Assembly: GCA_944385265.1 (NCBI GenBank)
Contig: CALWWO010000140.1
Span: forward strand, 1-11,839
Source of the DNA: an uncultured Oscillospiraceae bacterium
Lineage (GTDB): Bacteria; Bacillota_A; Clostridia; Oscillospirales; Oscillospiraceae
Length of the DNA stretch: 11,839 bases
Direction: 5' to 3'
Shown here: one piece after another, positions 1-7,713 of the stretch
Position numbering within the stretch: the stretch's first letter is position 1
Layout: each line of letters starts with the position of its first letter
Program-made: the position numbers and the translations under genes
The notes under the pieces: model-generated
Told to the model about the DNA's origin: nothing
The model's database searches: none
Seen by the model: only the letters and a program-made list of their open reading frames with translations

Positions 1-1
1 T

Positions 2-1192
2 GAAAGATTTTATGAAGATAATCCCGACTGTGATATAGAGCCTTTACACTATTGGTATATAAATAAGATTCCAAAAATGTATTTTACCAAAAGCTCTGTC
101 CCGACCACTGATCTTCCACAAAGAGCGGGTCCAGCGTTGCAGGCGCTTTATAAAAATATCCAAAATCAAACGATTGAGGCAGTACTTCCGTATCGTAACA
201 GCTGTAAAAAACTTATTGTCCAAATTGTCTCTCCGGAAGACGCTATCAGTGGTGGCATAATGTCTTTTTGCGGGATTTACAGGTTGTCTAAAGAGTTGAA
301 AGATATCCATGATAGAGATGTAATTGCTGTTACATGCCCTGGAGATACGACGCACAGTGGTTTTACCATGTTTAAAAATGATATGCCTGTGTACAGATAT
401 GAACAGATACAGACAAGGCTAAACGATGTCGATGATGTGCTTGTAATGTTGCCGGAGCTGTATGCTGAATATTATTATAATTATCTAAAGGATCACCCAG
501 AAGATATGATACTCAATGTCGAAAAACGACATTTGAATATCCTCAACCAGCGTGTAGAGCTTATGCCTAAGCCTGAGATAATAACAAAGCTTAAGCGCTT
601 TTTTGACCAGGTCACACAGACAGTGGCGCATTATAGCTATTGTTCACAGGAGGAACGTGAGCGTTTCGGAATACCTACACATTTGCTTATTCCGCCGATC
701 TTTAAAGAATTCAAACCGCGCCCGTATGAGGAAAAGGAGGATATTTTCCTATATTCATACGATGAACAGCCATGGAAAAAAAGCATATTGGATGCCGTGC
801 AGAGCGCTTATCCAAATATGAAGCTGAAAATGATATGGAACATCAGTTTTGATGAATATATGGAGCTTATCGGTAGAGCAAAATGGTGCATGACTTTTGG
901 AGAAGGATTGGACGGTTATTTTTCTGAGCCGTACGAGGCAGGAAGTATATCCTTTGCAGTATGGAACGATATTTATTTTACGTCAATATATAAAGACCTT
1001 CCGTCTATCTTTCCGAGTCCTGAATATGCGATAAATCATATTGCTGATAAGATGAAGGAGCTGGACAATAAAGAAGCATATGAGGAAACAATAAAAGAAG
1101 TGCGGAGAGTGCATGATATAGAGTATGCGGGCAAGCGTACTCCAAAAGACCAGCTTCGTGATTTCTTCAATGGCAAATATGACTTTCCATAA
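2..1192 (+). CDS. Probable GT-B-like glycosyltransferase, 5' end missing
   Basis: The reading frame is open from base 2, so the gene begins upstream of the window. The ATG at 77 is an internal methionine, with 25 in-frame codons before it and no ribosome binding site in front. At least 396 residues are visible. The best landmark is the C-terminal stretch FGEGLDGYFSEP (about nt 896-931) followed by a G-S-I-S-F-A-V segment. This resembles the donor-binding C-terminal half of GT-B glycosyltransferases, where an acidic residue and a glycine-rich turn contact the nucleotide sugar. The segment around nt 530-570 (HLNILNQ...ELMPKPE) recalls cell-wall and polysaccharide-locus glycosyltransferases. No signal peptide or membrane segment is visible, so a cytoplasmic enzyme is likely. 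It lies 43 nt upstream of an ATP-grasp gene, consistent with a surface-glycan operon. The GT-B call is inferred from motif resemblance, and donor and acceptor cannot be read from sequence. Confidence 0.6.
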   Translation, partial: ERFYEDNPDCDIEPLHYWYINKIPKMYFTKSSVPTTDLPQRAGPALQALYKNIQNQTIEAVLPYRNSCKKLIVQIVSPEDAISGGIMSFCGIYRLSKELKDIHDRDVIAVTCPGDTTHSGFTMFKNDMPVYRYEQIQTRLNDVDDVLVMLPELYAEYYYNYLKDHPEDMILNVEKRHLNILNQRVELMPKPEIITKLKRFFDQVTQTVAHYSYCSQEERERFGIPTHLLIPPIFKEFKPRPYEEKEDIFLYSYDEQPWKKSILDAVQSAYPNMKLKMIWNISFDEYMELIGRAKWCMTFGEGLDGYFSEPYEAGSISFAVWNDIYFTSIYKDLPSIFPSPEYAINHIADKMKELDNKEAYEETIKEVRRVHDIEYAGKRTPKDQLRDFFNGKYDFP

Positions 1193-1235
1193 TCTGAAAC
1201 AGAGGGCGATTAATAAACAGTAAGGAGCTATATAC

Positions 1236-2435
1236 ATGAAAAAGGTATTAATGCTGTCAGCAAGCCATAATGACGAAAGGCTTATTCGAGGGCTTAAGAA
1301 ACTGGGCTGTTATGTAATAACGACTGGAAATAGAGCAGATTTGCCAGGGCATAAACTGGCAGATGAATATGTGTATGGAGATTATTCCGATTTGGAAGCA
1401 ATGCTTGAGCTTGCAAAAAGACTTGAAGTGGATGCAGTTTGCCCATGCTGCAATGATTTCGGTGTCAAAACCGCTGCATATGTTCAGGATAAACTGGGCT
1501 TTAAAGGGCAGGACAGCTATGAAACTACGCTTATTATTCACGATAAGGACAAGTTCAAAAAATTTGCAGAGGAACTCGGCGGGATAAATACGCCGATCGC
1601 AAAGAATTTCAAGGATGAAGATTCTGCGCTTGTATGGGCAGAGAAAGTTACGGATTTTCCCGTGATTATAAAACCTGTTGATTTAAGTGCCGGTAATGGT
1701 ATTCGCCGCGCAGACAGTGTAGATGAATTGAAGGAAAATATTAAATTTGCATTTAAGACCTCAAGAGAAAAGCGTATAGTGATTGAGCCGTTTATAGAGG
1801 GAACTCAGCACGGATTCTGTACCTACCTTATAAATAAAAAGGTGGTCGCCGTGTGCTCTAATAACGAACATTCGTTTATCAATAAATACAGAGTAGAGGC
1901 AGATTCTTTTCCGGCTGACCATGTTGAATTAGTGCGAGCAGATCTTATTGCTCAGATAGAGAGAATGGCAAACGCGCTCGATCTTGTAGATGGTATTTTC
2001 CACCTGCAGTATATTTTAAAAGACGGAAAAGCTTATATTTTGGAATGTATGCGCCGTGTATTGGGGAATCTCTACAGTGTACCAGCAGAGGGACTCGGCG
2101 GCGGATTTGACTGGGATTATTGGGAAGTCCGTGCGAAATGCGGCTTCGGAGTTGCCGACGCATTTCCAAAGTATGTTCCAGAAGAGGGATTTTGGGCGTA
2201 CCGTGCACTTATAGCAAAAGAAAACGGCATTTATAAAGGCGTACATCTTACAAAAGAGTTCAGTGACCATGTTTACGATGAGTGGATGCTGCAAAAACCG
2301 GGCTATGTTATTAAAAATCATATGTCAGATCCGTTGGGATTTTACTTTTTAAAATTTGACAACGCGGAAGAGATGCATCGCGTTATAGTGGATCATTATA
2401 ATGATGTTTGGATTGAAGTGGAAAAAAGCGAATAG
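1236..2435 (+). CDS. ATP-grasp ligase of a polysaccharide locus
   Basis: This 399-residue protein has the ATP-grasp fold seen in carbamoyl-phosphate synthase and D-Ala-D-Ala ligase relatives, which join a carboxylate to an amine or other nucleophile through an acylphosphate. An N-terminal pre-ATP-grasp region (MKKVLMLSAS...) occupies about residues 1-100. The nucleotide-binding core follows: FPVIIKP with the ATP-contacting Lys146, the glycine-rich loop DLSAGNGI (149-156), and the hinge IVIEPFIEG (181-189) with Glu184. The distal metal-binding motif is LECMRRVLGN (269-278). The usual E-x-N-x-R appears here as E-C-M-R-R, so the Asn is Met, while Glu270 and Arg274 are kept. About 120 residues follow the core. 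The start is ATG at 1236, with AAGGAG at 1222-1227, 8 nt upstream. Its place between a glycosyltransferase and a Gfo/Idh/MocA oxidoreductase suggests it attaches an amino acid or other acid to a glycan precursor. That role is inference; the family is clear. Confidence 0.8.
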   Translation: MKKVLMLSASHNDERLIRGLKKLGCYVITTGNRADLPGHKLADEYVYGDYSDLEAMLELAKRLEVDAVCPCCNDFGVKTAAYVQDKLGFKGQDSYETTLIIHDKDKFKKFAEELGGINTPIAKNFKDEDSALVWAEKVTDFPVIIKPVDLSAGNGIRRADSVDELKENIKFAFKTSREKRIVIEPFIEGTQHGFCTYLINKKVVAVCSNNEHSFINKYRVEADSFPADHVELVRADLIAQIERMANALDLVDGIFHLQYILKDGKAYILECMRRVLGNLYSVPAEGLGGGFDWDYWEVRAKCGFGVADAFPKYVPEEGFWAYRALIAKENGIYKGVHLTKEFSDHVYDEWMLQKPGYVIKNHMSDPLGFYFLKFDNAEEMHRVIVDHYNDVWIEVEKSE

Positions 2436-2474
2436 ACCCGCTTTTAGAATAATAAATGAGTTAGGAGTGGCTGC

Positions 2475-3647
2475 ATGAAGACGATTGTAATTGGAATGGC
2501 GGGTGCCGGACGAGGGACAGAACTGCATATGGGAGGTTATGACCGCATCAGCAACATCCCTCTGCGTTTTAAAACTGTTGTAGCTAAAAGAAAGGATCAG
2601 TTGGACGAAGCGTTGAAACGTTATCATTTTGAAAAGGCTTCGTTTGATTTTGACGATCTTATAAACGATCCCGAAATAGATGTAATCGATATATGCACCC
2701 CACCTTATATCCATGTCGATATGATAGAAAAAGCGCTCAATGCTGGCAAGCATGTAATTTGTGAAAAGCCACTGTCAGGATATTTCGGTAATGAAGGGGA
2801 TAGGGCACCGATTGGTGATACCGTTTCAAAGAGAGTGATGTATGAAAAGCTCTTGCAGGAAATAGATCGGCTTAAGGATTTGGTTGAGAAGTCCGGAAAA
2901 CTTTTTATGTATGCTGAAAACTTTATCTACGCTCCCGCTGTTCAAAAAGCAGCTGAGATGGTAATGGCGAAAAAAAGTCGTATACTTTATATGAAAGGCG
3001 AGGAGAGTCTTAAAGGCTCAAGTTCTCCGGTCGCTGGCGAATGGGACAAAACCGGTGGTGGTACAATGATCCGCGTCGGTGCACATCCATTATCAGCGAT
3101 ATTATGGCTTAAACAGAAGGAAGCACTTGCACGCGGAGAAAAAATCACGGTGAAAAGCGTTTTAGGAGATATGGCGCGTATAACACCTACACTAACTGAT
3201 TACGAGCACCGCCATATTGCCTCAAGACCGCATGACGTTGAGGATTGCGGAACTATAGTTATCACTTTCTCAGATGGAACAAAAGCAACAGTAATAGCGA
3301 CTGACGTGCTTCTCGGCGGAAGCAAAAATTATGTGGAACTCTACTGTAATGACGCAGCCATATACTGTACAATGACTTTATCTGATTTGATGGAGACATA
3401 TATGCTTGATGAAGATGGACTTGACAATATAGAATTGTCGGAAATGCTGCCTGCTAAAACGGGTTGGAACAAGCCTTTTATTGTCGATGATATCATACGC
3501 GGTTATGCAGGCGAGATGCAGGATTTCATGGAGGCGATAGCGTATAATAGACAGCCGGAGGCTGGATATCAGCTTGCCTATGATACGATAAAGGTTATCT
3601 ATGCGGGATATTTGTCCGCAGAGGAAGGCAGACGTATCGATTTGTAA
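2475..3647 (+). CDS. Gfo/Idh/MocA family NAD(P)-dependent oxidoreductase
   Basis: This 390-residue protein has a standard two-domain layout. The N-terminal Rossmann fold opens with IVIGMAGAGRG (4-14), and the cofactor-adjacent signature GKHVICEKPL (91-100) contains the family's E-K-P triad with Lys98. The C-terminal domain contains G-G-G-T-M-I-R-V-G-A-H-P (194-205), the counterpart of the family's G-G-x-L-x-D-x-G-x-H segment. Such enzymes oxidise or reduce sugars, inositols or UDP-sugar derivatives. Unusually, about 35 residues are inserted between the EKP motif and the helix that normally follows directly (about 101-135, rich in Gly, Asp and Lys/Glu). The start is ATG at 2475, with AGGAG at 2463-2467, 7 nt away. 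It is the last gene of the upstream cluster, 39 nt after the ATP-grasp gene and just before a terminator hairpin. A role in making a modified sugar for the same glycan is inferred; the substrate is unknown. Confidence 0.82.
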   Translation: MKTIVIGMAGAGRGTELHMGGYDRISNIPLRFKTVVAKRKDQLDEALKRYHFEKASFDFDDLINDPEIDVIDICTPPYIHVDMIEKALNAGKHVICEKPLSGYFGNEGDRAPIGDTVSKRVMYEKLLQEIDRLKDLVEKSGKLFMYAENFIYAPAVQKAAEMVMAKKSRILYMKGEESLKGSSSPVAGEWDKTGGGTMIRVGAHPLSAILWLKQKEALARGEKITVKSVLGDMARITPTLTDYEHRHIASRPHDVEDCGTIVITFSDGTKATVIATDVLLGGSKNYVELYCNDAAIYCTMTLSDLMETYMLDEDGLDNIELSEMLPAKTGWNKPFIVDDIIRGYAGEMQDFMEAIAYNRQPEAGYQLAYDTIKVIYAGYLSAEEGRRIDL

Positions 3648-3681
3648 AGTTGCAAATCCGCCGTACAGCGCAAAACCGAAT

Positions 3682-3717
3682 AACCGCAGCTGGTGTTGCC
3701 AGCCGCGGTTAAGTTTT
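3682..3717 (+). terminator. Probable intrinsic terminator of the upstream cluster
   Basis: AACCGC (3682-3687) pairs with GCGGTT (3705-3710), and GCTGG (3689-3693) pairs with CCAGC (3699-3703). One A/C mismatch separates the two helices, and the loop is 5 nt (TGTTG). The tail AAGTTTTA contains only four consecutive T, so the U-tract is weak. AAAAC (3672-3676) could also pair with GTTTT (3713-3717) as an outer stem. It lies 34 nt after the oxidoreductase stop codon, where a terminator is expected. Confidence 0.7.
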
Positions 3718-3900
3718 ACCGTAGTTACAGCATAGCAGATTTTTAAACATAAAATCTATAAATTGCCGGATATCATATGTCTAAGGCTAGTATGTAACCG
3801 GACAGCGTACATCCCACAGACAGAATTGCCAAATTTGAGATTAGATATTAAAATGCATGTTTTTGCGTAAAATTAAATTTTATGTGGAAATGCAGTTATG

Positions 3901-3924
3901 TATATGTTATTCTAAAAACATATA
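3901..3924. repeat. Inverted repeat, 8-bp arms
   Basis: TATATGTT (3901-3908) and AACATATA (3917-3924) are exact reverse complements separated by 8 nt. The arms are almost pure A/T, so the pairing could be compositional. The position, about 160 nt upstream of rfbA, would suit an operator or an AT-rich promoter element. Confidence 0.4.
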
Positions 3925-3969
3925 TATTATTGATCACCTTTTTGATGAATAACTTTATGCTTTCAGAAC

Positions 3970-4000
3970 ATATTTAAGATATTTAAAATGTCTTAAATAT
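3970..4000. repeat. Inverted repeat, perfect 10-bp arms
   Basis: ATATTTAAGA (3970-3979) is the exact reverse complement of TCTTAAATAT (3991-4000), with an 11-nt spacer. It lies about 85 nt upstream of the rfbA start and could be a protein-binding site or an RNA hairpin in the leader. The helix would be weak, with only two G-C pairs' worth of bases in each arm at most. Confidence 0.45.
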
Positions 4001-4086
4001 AAAAATAAACAAGTAATATCAAGTATTGATTTCATGAAGATAAAATACATTTCTCAAACGAGCAATTTATTTACAGGAGGAATATG

Positions 4087-4983
4087 ATGAAAGGAATTAT
4101 TCTTGCGGGCGGCTCAGGAACAAGGCTTTATCCATTGACAAAAGTTACTTCAAAGCAACTGCTGCCTGTTTATGACAAGCCGATGATTTACTACCCGATG
4201 TCTGTGCTGATGAGCGCAGGGATTCGCGATATCCTGATTATCTCCACACCTCAGGACACCCCCAGATTTCGTGATTTGCTGGGAGACGGACAACAGTTCG
4301 GCGTAAATTTGAGTTATGCCGTACAGCCCTCTCCTGACGGATTGGCGCAGGCGTTTATAATTGGAGATGAATTTATCGGTGATGATACTGTCGCAATGAT
4401 TTTGGGTGACAATATTTTTGCCGGACATGGATTGACTCAGCGGTTGAAGATCGCACTGGATAATGCGGAGCAGGGAAGAGGAGCTACCGTATTTGGATAT
4501 TATGTCGATGATCCGGAGCGTTTCGGCATTGTAGAGTTTGATGAACAAGGCAGAGCCGTCTCCATTGAAGAAAAACCGGCTAAGCCAAAAAGCAATTATT
4601 GCGTTACAGGATTGTATTTCTATGATAATCGAGTGGTAGAATATGCAAAAGGGCTTAAACCTTCTGCGCGCGGTGAGCTTGAGATAACCGACCTCAATAG
4701 GATATATCTTGAACAAGGCGAACTGAATGTCGAGCTGCTGGGACAAGGCTTCACATGGCTGGATACGGGAACTCATGAAAGCTTGGCGGACGCTACCGAT
4801 TTTGTTAAGACCATGGAAACACACCAGCACCGCAAGATAGCGTGTTTGGAGGAGATCGCTTACCTTAACGGATGGATTTCAAGGGAAGATGTTTTGAAGG
4901 TATACGAAGTTTTGAAAAAGAACCAGTATGGGCAATATCTTAAAGACGTCCTGGATGGGAAATACATAGACACAATAAAATGA
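4087..4983 (+). CDS. rfbA: Glucose-1-phosphate thymidylyltransferase (RmlA)
   Basis: The enzyme joins glucose-1-phosphate and dTTP to give dTDP-glucose and pyrophosphate, the first and usually feedback-inhibited step of dTDP-L-rhamnose synthesis in the cytoplasm. The N-terminus [17 protein letters not shown] is the nucleotide-binding signature, followed by the conserved [15 protein letters not shown] segment and the metal-site motif L-G-D-N. The length of about 298 residues is normal for the short, homotetrameric RmlA class. Two consecutive ATG codons occur at 4084 and 4087. AGGAGG (4075-4080) lies 3 nt from the first and 6 nt from the second, and the family usually starts MKGIILAGG, so I chose 4087; 4084 would add one Met. 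It opens a four-gene rhamnose operon, with rfbB starting 22 nt after its stop codon. Identification is very secure. Confidence 0.96.
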   Translation: MKGIILAGGSGTRLYPLTKVTSKQLLPVYDKPMIYYPMSVLMSAGIRDILIISTPQDTPRFRDLLGDGQQFGVNLSYAVQPSPDGLAQAFIIGDEFIGDDTVAMILGDNIFAGHGLTQRLKIALDNAEQGRGATVFGYYVDDPERFGIVEFDEQGRAVSIEEKPAKPKSNYCVTGLYFYDNRVVEYAKGLKPSARGELEITDLNRIYLEQGELNVELLGQGFTWLDTGTHESLADATDFVKTMETHQHRKIACLEEIAYLNGWISREDVLKVYEVLKKNQYGQYLKDVLDGKYIDTIK

Positions 4984-5005
4984 TAAAGAAAAAGAGGATT
5001 TCATA

Positions 5006-6025
5006 ATGACGATTATTGTAACCGGCGGCGCCGGATTTATAGGTAGCAATTTTATTTTTCATATGCTTAAAAAATATCCGGAATATCGGATAATTTGTCT
5101 TGATAAGCTCACGTATGCAGGGAATTTGAGTACTCTTGCGCCTGTTATGGATAATCCGAATTTTCGCTTTGTTAAAATGGATATCTGTGACCGGGAGGGA
5201 GTTTACGGCTTATTTGAGGAGGAGCACCCTGATATGGTGGTCAACTTTGCGGCGGAAAGTCATGTCGATCGCTCTATCGAAAATCCGGAAGTGTTTTTAC
5301 AAACAAATATTTTAGGGACGCAGGTACTTATGGACGCGTGCAGGAAATATGGGATCACGCGGTATCACCAGGTCTCGACCGATGAGGTATACGGCGATTT
5401 GCCGCTTGACAGACCCGATCTCTTTTTCACGGAAGAAACACCAATACATACCAGCTCTCCGTATTCGGCTTCAAAAGCGAGCGCAGATTTGCTGGTTATG
5501 GCATACTATCGTACGTATAATCTGTCGGTGACCATTTCACGCTGTTCTAATAACTATGGACCGTATCATTTTCCTGAAAAACTGATACCGTTGATGATAG
5601 CAAACGCGCTGAACAATAAGCCGCTGCCTGTTTACGGCGAAGGATTAAATGTCCGCGATTGGCTGTATGTGGAGGATCACTGTAAGGCGATCGACCTGAT
5701 AATCCATAAGGGGCGCGTTGGAGAGGTCTATAATATCGGCGGACACAATGAGATGAGAAATATTGACATTGTGAGGATCATATGTAAAGCTCTTGGAAAG
5801 CCGGAAAGCTTGATCACTTATGTGACTGACCGCAAAGGGCATGATATGCGCTACGCCATTGACCCGACAAAGATCCACAACGAGCTTGGCTGGCTGCCGG
5901 AGACAAAATTTGCCGATGGTATACAGAAGACTATACAATGGTATCTGGATAACCGCGAGTGGTGGGAGACGATCATATCCGGCGAATATCAGAATTACTA
6001 CGAAAAAATGTATGGCAACCGCTAG
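5006..6025 (+). CDS. rfbB: dTDP-glucose 4,6-dehydratase (RmlB)
   Basis: This NAD-dependent extended short-chain dehydrogenase converts dTDP-glucose to dTDP-4-keto-6-deoxyglucose. The 339 residues match the usual family size. The dinucleotide-binding motif GGAGFIG is at 7-13. The catalytic T-D-E triad lies in STDEVYGD (Thr125, Asp126, Glu127); Asp and Glu carry out the dehydration. The SDR pair YxxxK is Tyr153 and Lys157 in SPYSASKA. The substrate-phosphate region includes the RCSNNYGPYHFPEKLIP stretch and the G-L-N-V-R-D-W-L-Y-V-E-D-H segment, both hallmarks of RmlB. The start is ATG at 5006 with a modest GAGG element at 4994-4997. Its stop codon overlaps the ribosome binding site of rfbD, indicating tight cotranscription. 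No oddities were seen. Confidence 0.96.
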   Translation: MTIIVTGGAGFIGSNFIFHMLKKYPEYRIICLDKLTYAGNLSTLAPVMDNPNFRFVKMDICDREGVYGLFEEEHPDMVVNFAAESHVDRSIENPEVFLQTNILGTQVLMDACRKYGITRYHQVSTDEVYGDLPLDRPDLFFTEETPIHTSSPYSASKASADLLVMAYYRTYNLSVTISRCSNNYGPYHFPEKLIPLMIANALNNKPLPVYGEGLNVRDWLYVEDHCKAIDLIIHKGRVGEVYNIGGHNEMRNIDIVRIICKALGKPESLITYVTDRKGHDMRYAIDPTKIHNELGWLPETKFADGIQKTIQWYLDNREWWETIISGEYQNYYEKMYGNR

Positions 6026-6037
6026 GGAGCGATTTTC

Positions 6038-6952
6038 ATGAAAGTATTTGTTACCGGCGTCGGAGGTCAGCTCGGTCACGACGTTATGAATGAACTTTAT
6101 AGCAGAGGAATCGAAGGCGTGGGGAGCGACCTTTCCGAAATATATAGCGGCGTTATGGACAATTCACCAGTGACACATATGCCGTATGTAAAGCTTGATA
6201 TTACGGATAAAGAGACTGTTGAAAGCGTAATATCTCAATTAAAGCCAGACGCGGTCATACATTGTGCAGCATGGACTGCGGTGGATGCGGCAGAGGATGC
6301 GGAAAATTCAGATAAGGTTTGGACTGTAAATGTGCAAGGGACGCTTAATATCGTCTCTGTATGCAGGAAACTTGACTGTAAAATGGTGTATATCTCCACA
6401 GACTACGTGTTTGACGGACAGGGGACGGAGCCATGGCAGCCGGATTGCAAAGATTTCGCTCCACTGAACGTATACGGTAAAACAAAGCTGGAAGGCGAAT
6501 TTGCAGTCGCTGAAGCCCTGGAGAAGTATTTTATTGTCCGTATAGCGTGGGTATTTGGCTTAAACGGAAAGAATTTTGTAAGGACAATGGCAAATCTTGG
6601 GAAGACGCACGATACGATCCGTGTAGTCAACGATCAGATAGGGACTCCAACATATACGTTCGATCTAGCCCGTCTGCTTGTAGATATGATAGAAACTGAT
6701 AAATACGGATATTATCACGCTACAAATGAGGGCGGGTATATAAGCTGGTATGATTTTGCCTGTGAAATAATTCGTTTGACCGGCGGCGGGGCGAAGGTAT
6801 TTCCGGTAACAACGGCTGAATACGGTCTGAGTAAAGCTGCCCGCCCGTTTAACAGCCGCTTGGATAAGAGAAAGCTTTATGAGGCGGGGTTTAAGCCTCT
6901 CCCAACGTGGCAAGATGCGTTAAGACGATATTTGAATGAAGCGAAGCTTTAA
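6038..6952 (+). CDS. rfbD: dTDP-4-dehydrorhamnose reductase (RmlD)
   Basis: It carries out the last step of the pathway, NAD(P)H-dependent reduction of dTDP-4-keto-L-rhamnose to dTDP-L-rhamnose. The 304 residues fit the family. The Rossmann motif is TGVGGQLG (6-13), where classic SDRs have GxxGxxG. HCAAWTAVDAAE (75-86) and STDYVFDG (120-127) are RmlD signatures, and the catalytic YxxxK is Tyr146/Lys150 in VYGKTKLEGE. An insert of about 15 residues near position 35-50, reading YSGVMDNSPVTHMPYVKLD, is a common variant in clostridial RmlD, in my recollection. The ribosome binding site GGGAG (6025-6029) overlaps the rfbB stop codon by one base and sits 8 nt from the ATG. Here rfbD comes before rfbC, unlike the rfbBDAC order of enteric bacteria. 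Confidence 0.95.
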   Translation: MKVFVTGVGGQLGHDVMNELYSRGIEGVGSDLSEIYSGVMDNSPVTHMPYVKLDITDKETVESVISQLKPDAVIHCAAWTAVDAAEDAENSDKVWTVNVQGTLNIVSVCRKLDCKMVYISTDYVFDGQGTEPWQPDCKDFAPLNVYGKTKLEGEFAVAEALEKYFIVRIAWVFGLNGKNFVRTMANLGKTHDTIRVVNDQIGTPTYTFDLARLLVDMIETDKYGYYHATNEGGYISWYDFACEIIRLTGGGAKVFPVTTAEYGLSKAARPFNSRLDKRKLYEAGFKPLPTWQDALRRYLNEAKL

Positions 6953-6970
6953 AAGAGGGGATACGATTAA

Positions 6971-7579
6971 ATGGGACAAATCAAAGTAACCAAAGCGCCT
7001 ATTGATGGACTTTACATCATCGAGCCTACTGTTCATGGGGATAAGCGCGGTTATTTTATTGAGACTTATAATCAGAGAGATATGCACGAAGCGGGACTTG
7101 ACATGGTGTTTGTGCAGGACAATCAGTCTATGAGCGTTAAGGGAGTTCTTCGCGGACTGCATTTTCAAAAGCAGTTTCCGCAGGGAAAGCTTGTTAGAGT
7201 CATACGCGGGCGCGTATTTGACGTCGCGGTCGATTTACGTGCCGGCAGTGTGACTTATGGTAAATGGTATGGCGTCGAGTTGTCAGAGGAAAATAAAAAA
7301 CAGTTTTATATATCCGAAGGATTCGCCCATGGATTTCTGGTACTCAGCGATACGGCTGAGTTTTGTTACAAAGCTACGGATTTTTACAAACCTGATGATG
7401 AGGGCGGGCTTGCATGGAACGATCCGGAAATCGGAATCGAGTGGCCGGAACTTACGGGCGCATATTCCGGTAGCGCTTCTGCCGAAGGTTATACGTTAGC
7501 CGACGGCACACCGCTTAACTTAAGCGATAAGGATCAAAAGTGGCTTGGACTGAGCCATACGTTCAGCTTTATGAAATAG
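6971..7579 (+). CDS. rfbC: dTDP-4-dehydrorhamnose 3,5-epimerase (RmlC)
   Basis: A cupin-fold enzyme that epimerises C3 and C5 of dTDP-4-keto-6-deoxyglucose, supplying the substrate of RmlD. The 202 residues include RGLHFQ (61-66) with the catalytic base His64, the substrate-binding DxRGYF-type segment DKRGYFIE (24-31), VIRGRVFDVAVDLR (77-90), and FAHGFLVLSD (118-127). Tyr133 in FCYKATDFY is the likely catalytic acid. The C-terminus is slightly longer than in the shortest family members, ending in a WLGLSHTFSFMK tail. The start is ATG at 6971 with GAGGGG at 6955-6960, 10 nt upstream. It is the last gene of the rhamnose operon. The 134-nt gap after it shows no strong terminator, so read-through into the corrinoid genes is possible. 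Confidence 0.95.
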   Translation: MGQIKVTKAPIDGLYIIEPTVHGDKRGYFIETYNQRDMHEAGLDMVFVQDNQSMSVKGVLRGLHFQKQFPQGKLVRVIRGRVFDVAVDLRAGSVTYGKWYGVELSEENKKQFYISEGFAHGFLVLSDTAEFCYKATDFYKPDDEGGLAWNDPEIGIEWPELTGAYSGSASAEGYTLADGTPLNLSDKDQKWLGLSHTFSFMK

Positions 7580-7713
7580 CGCCCTGATGCAAAATCGATT
7601 TATCTATGCAAGATATTAAACGTATCACAGCTAAAATATGAAATCGACTGTTTTAAAAACACGAAACAAGATATACAAGATCATATCCCGATAAGCGGAA
7701 GGGCGATGACAAC
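7580..7713. other. Intergenic gap between rfbC and the corrinoid activator
   Basis: I found no hairpin followed by a T-run and no well-spaced promoter. Two short palindromes are present: AAATCGATTT (7592-7601) and TGTTTTAAAAACA (7649-7661). They could be operator half-sites but are AT-rich and may be chance. A purine-rich GGAAGGG (7697-7703) precedes the GTG start of the next gene by 10 nt. Confidence 0.4.

Larger units (their letters stand above)
3718..4083. other. AT-rich intergenic leader of the rhamnose operon
   Basis: I see no credible coding sequence on either strand here; the few ATG-started frames stop after a handful of codons. The stretch becomes very AT-rich from about 3840 onward and carries two perfect inverted repeats (3901-3924 and 3970-4000). 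It must hold the rfbA promoter. However, no -35/-10 pair with good spacing stands out: TTGATC at 3930 with TTTATG at 3954 is the best weak candidate (18-nt spacer). The last 10 bases hold the rfbA ribosome binding site. Confidence 0.6.

Noticed and set aside
77..79. ATG at 77 as the true start of the first gene
   Set aside because: The frame is open to base 2, the preceding codons look like protein, and no ribosome binding site lies ahead of 77. The gene is truncated by the window edge.
4150..4830. Minus-strand open frame of 226 codons within rfbA
   Set aside because: It is fully inside rfbA, has no recognisable motif and no ribosome binding site; the + strand gene explains the frame.
7649..7661. 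Palindrome TGTTTTAAAAACA as a defined operator
   Set aside because: It is short, A/T-only in the centre and unsupported by a promoter nearby, so it is mentioned only within the intergenic entry.
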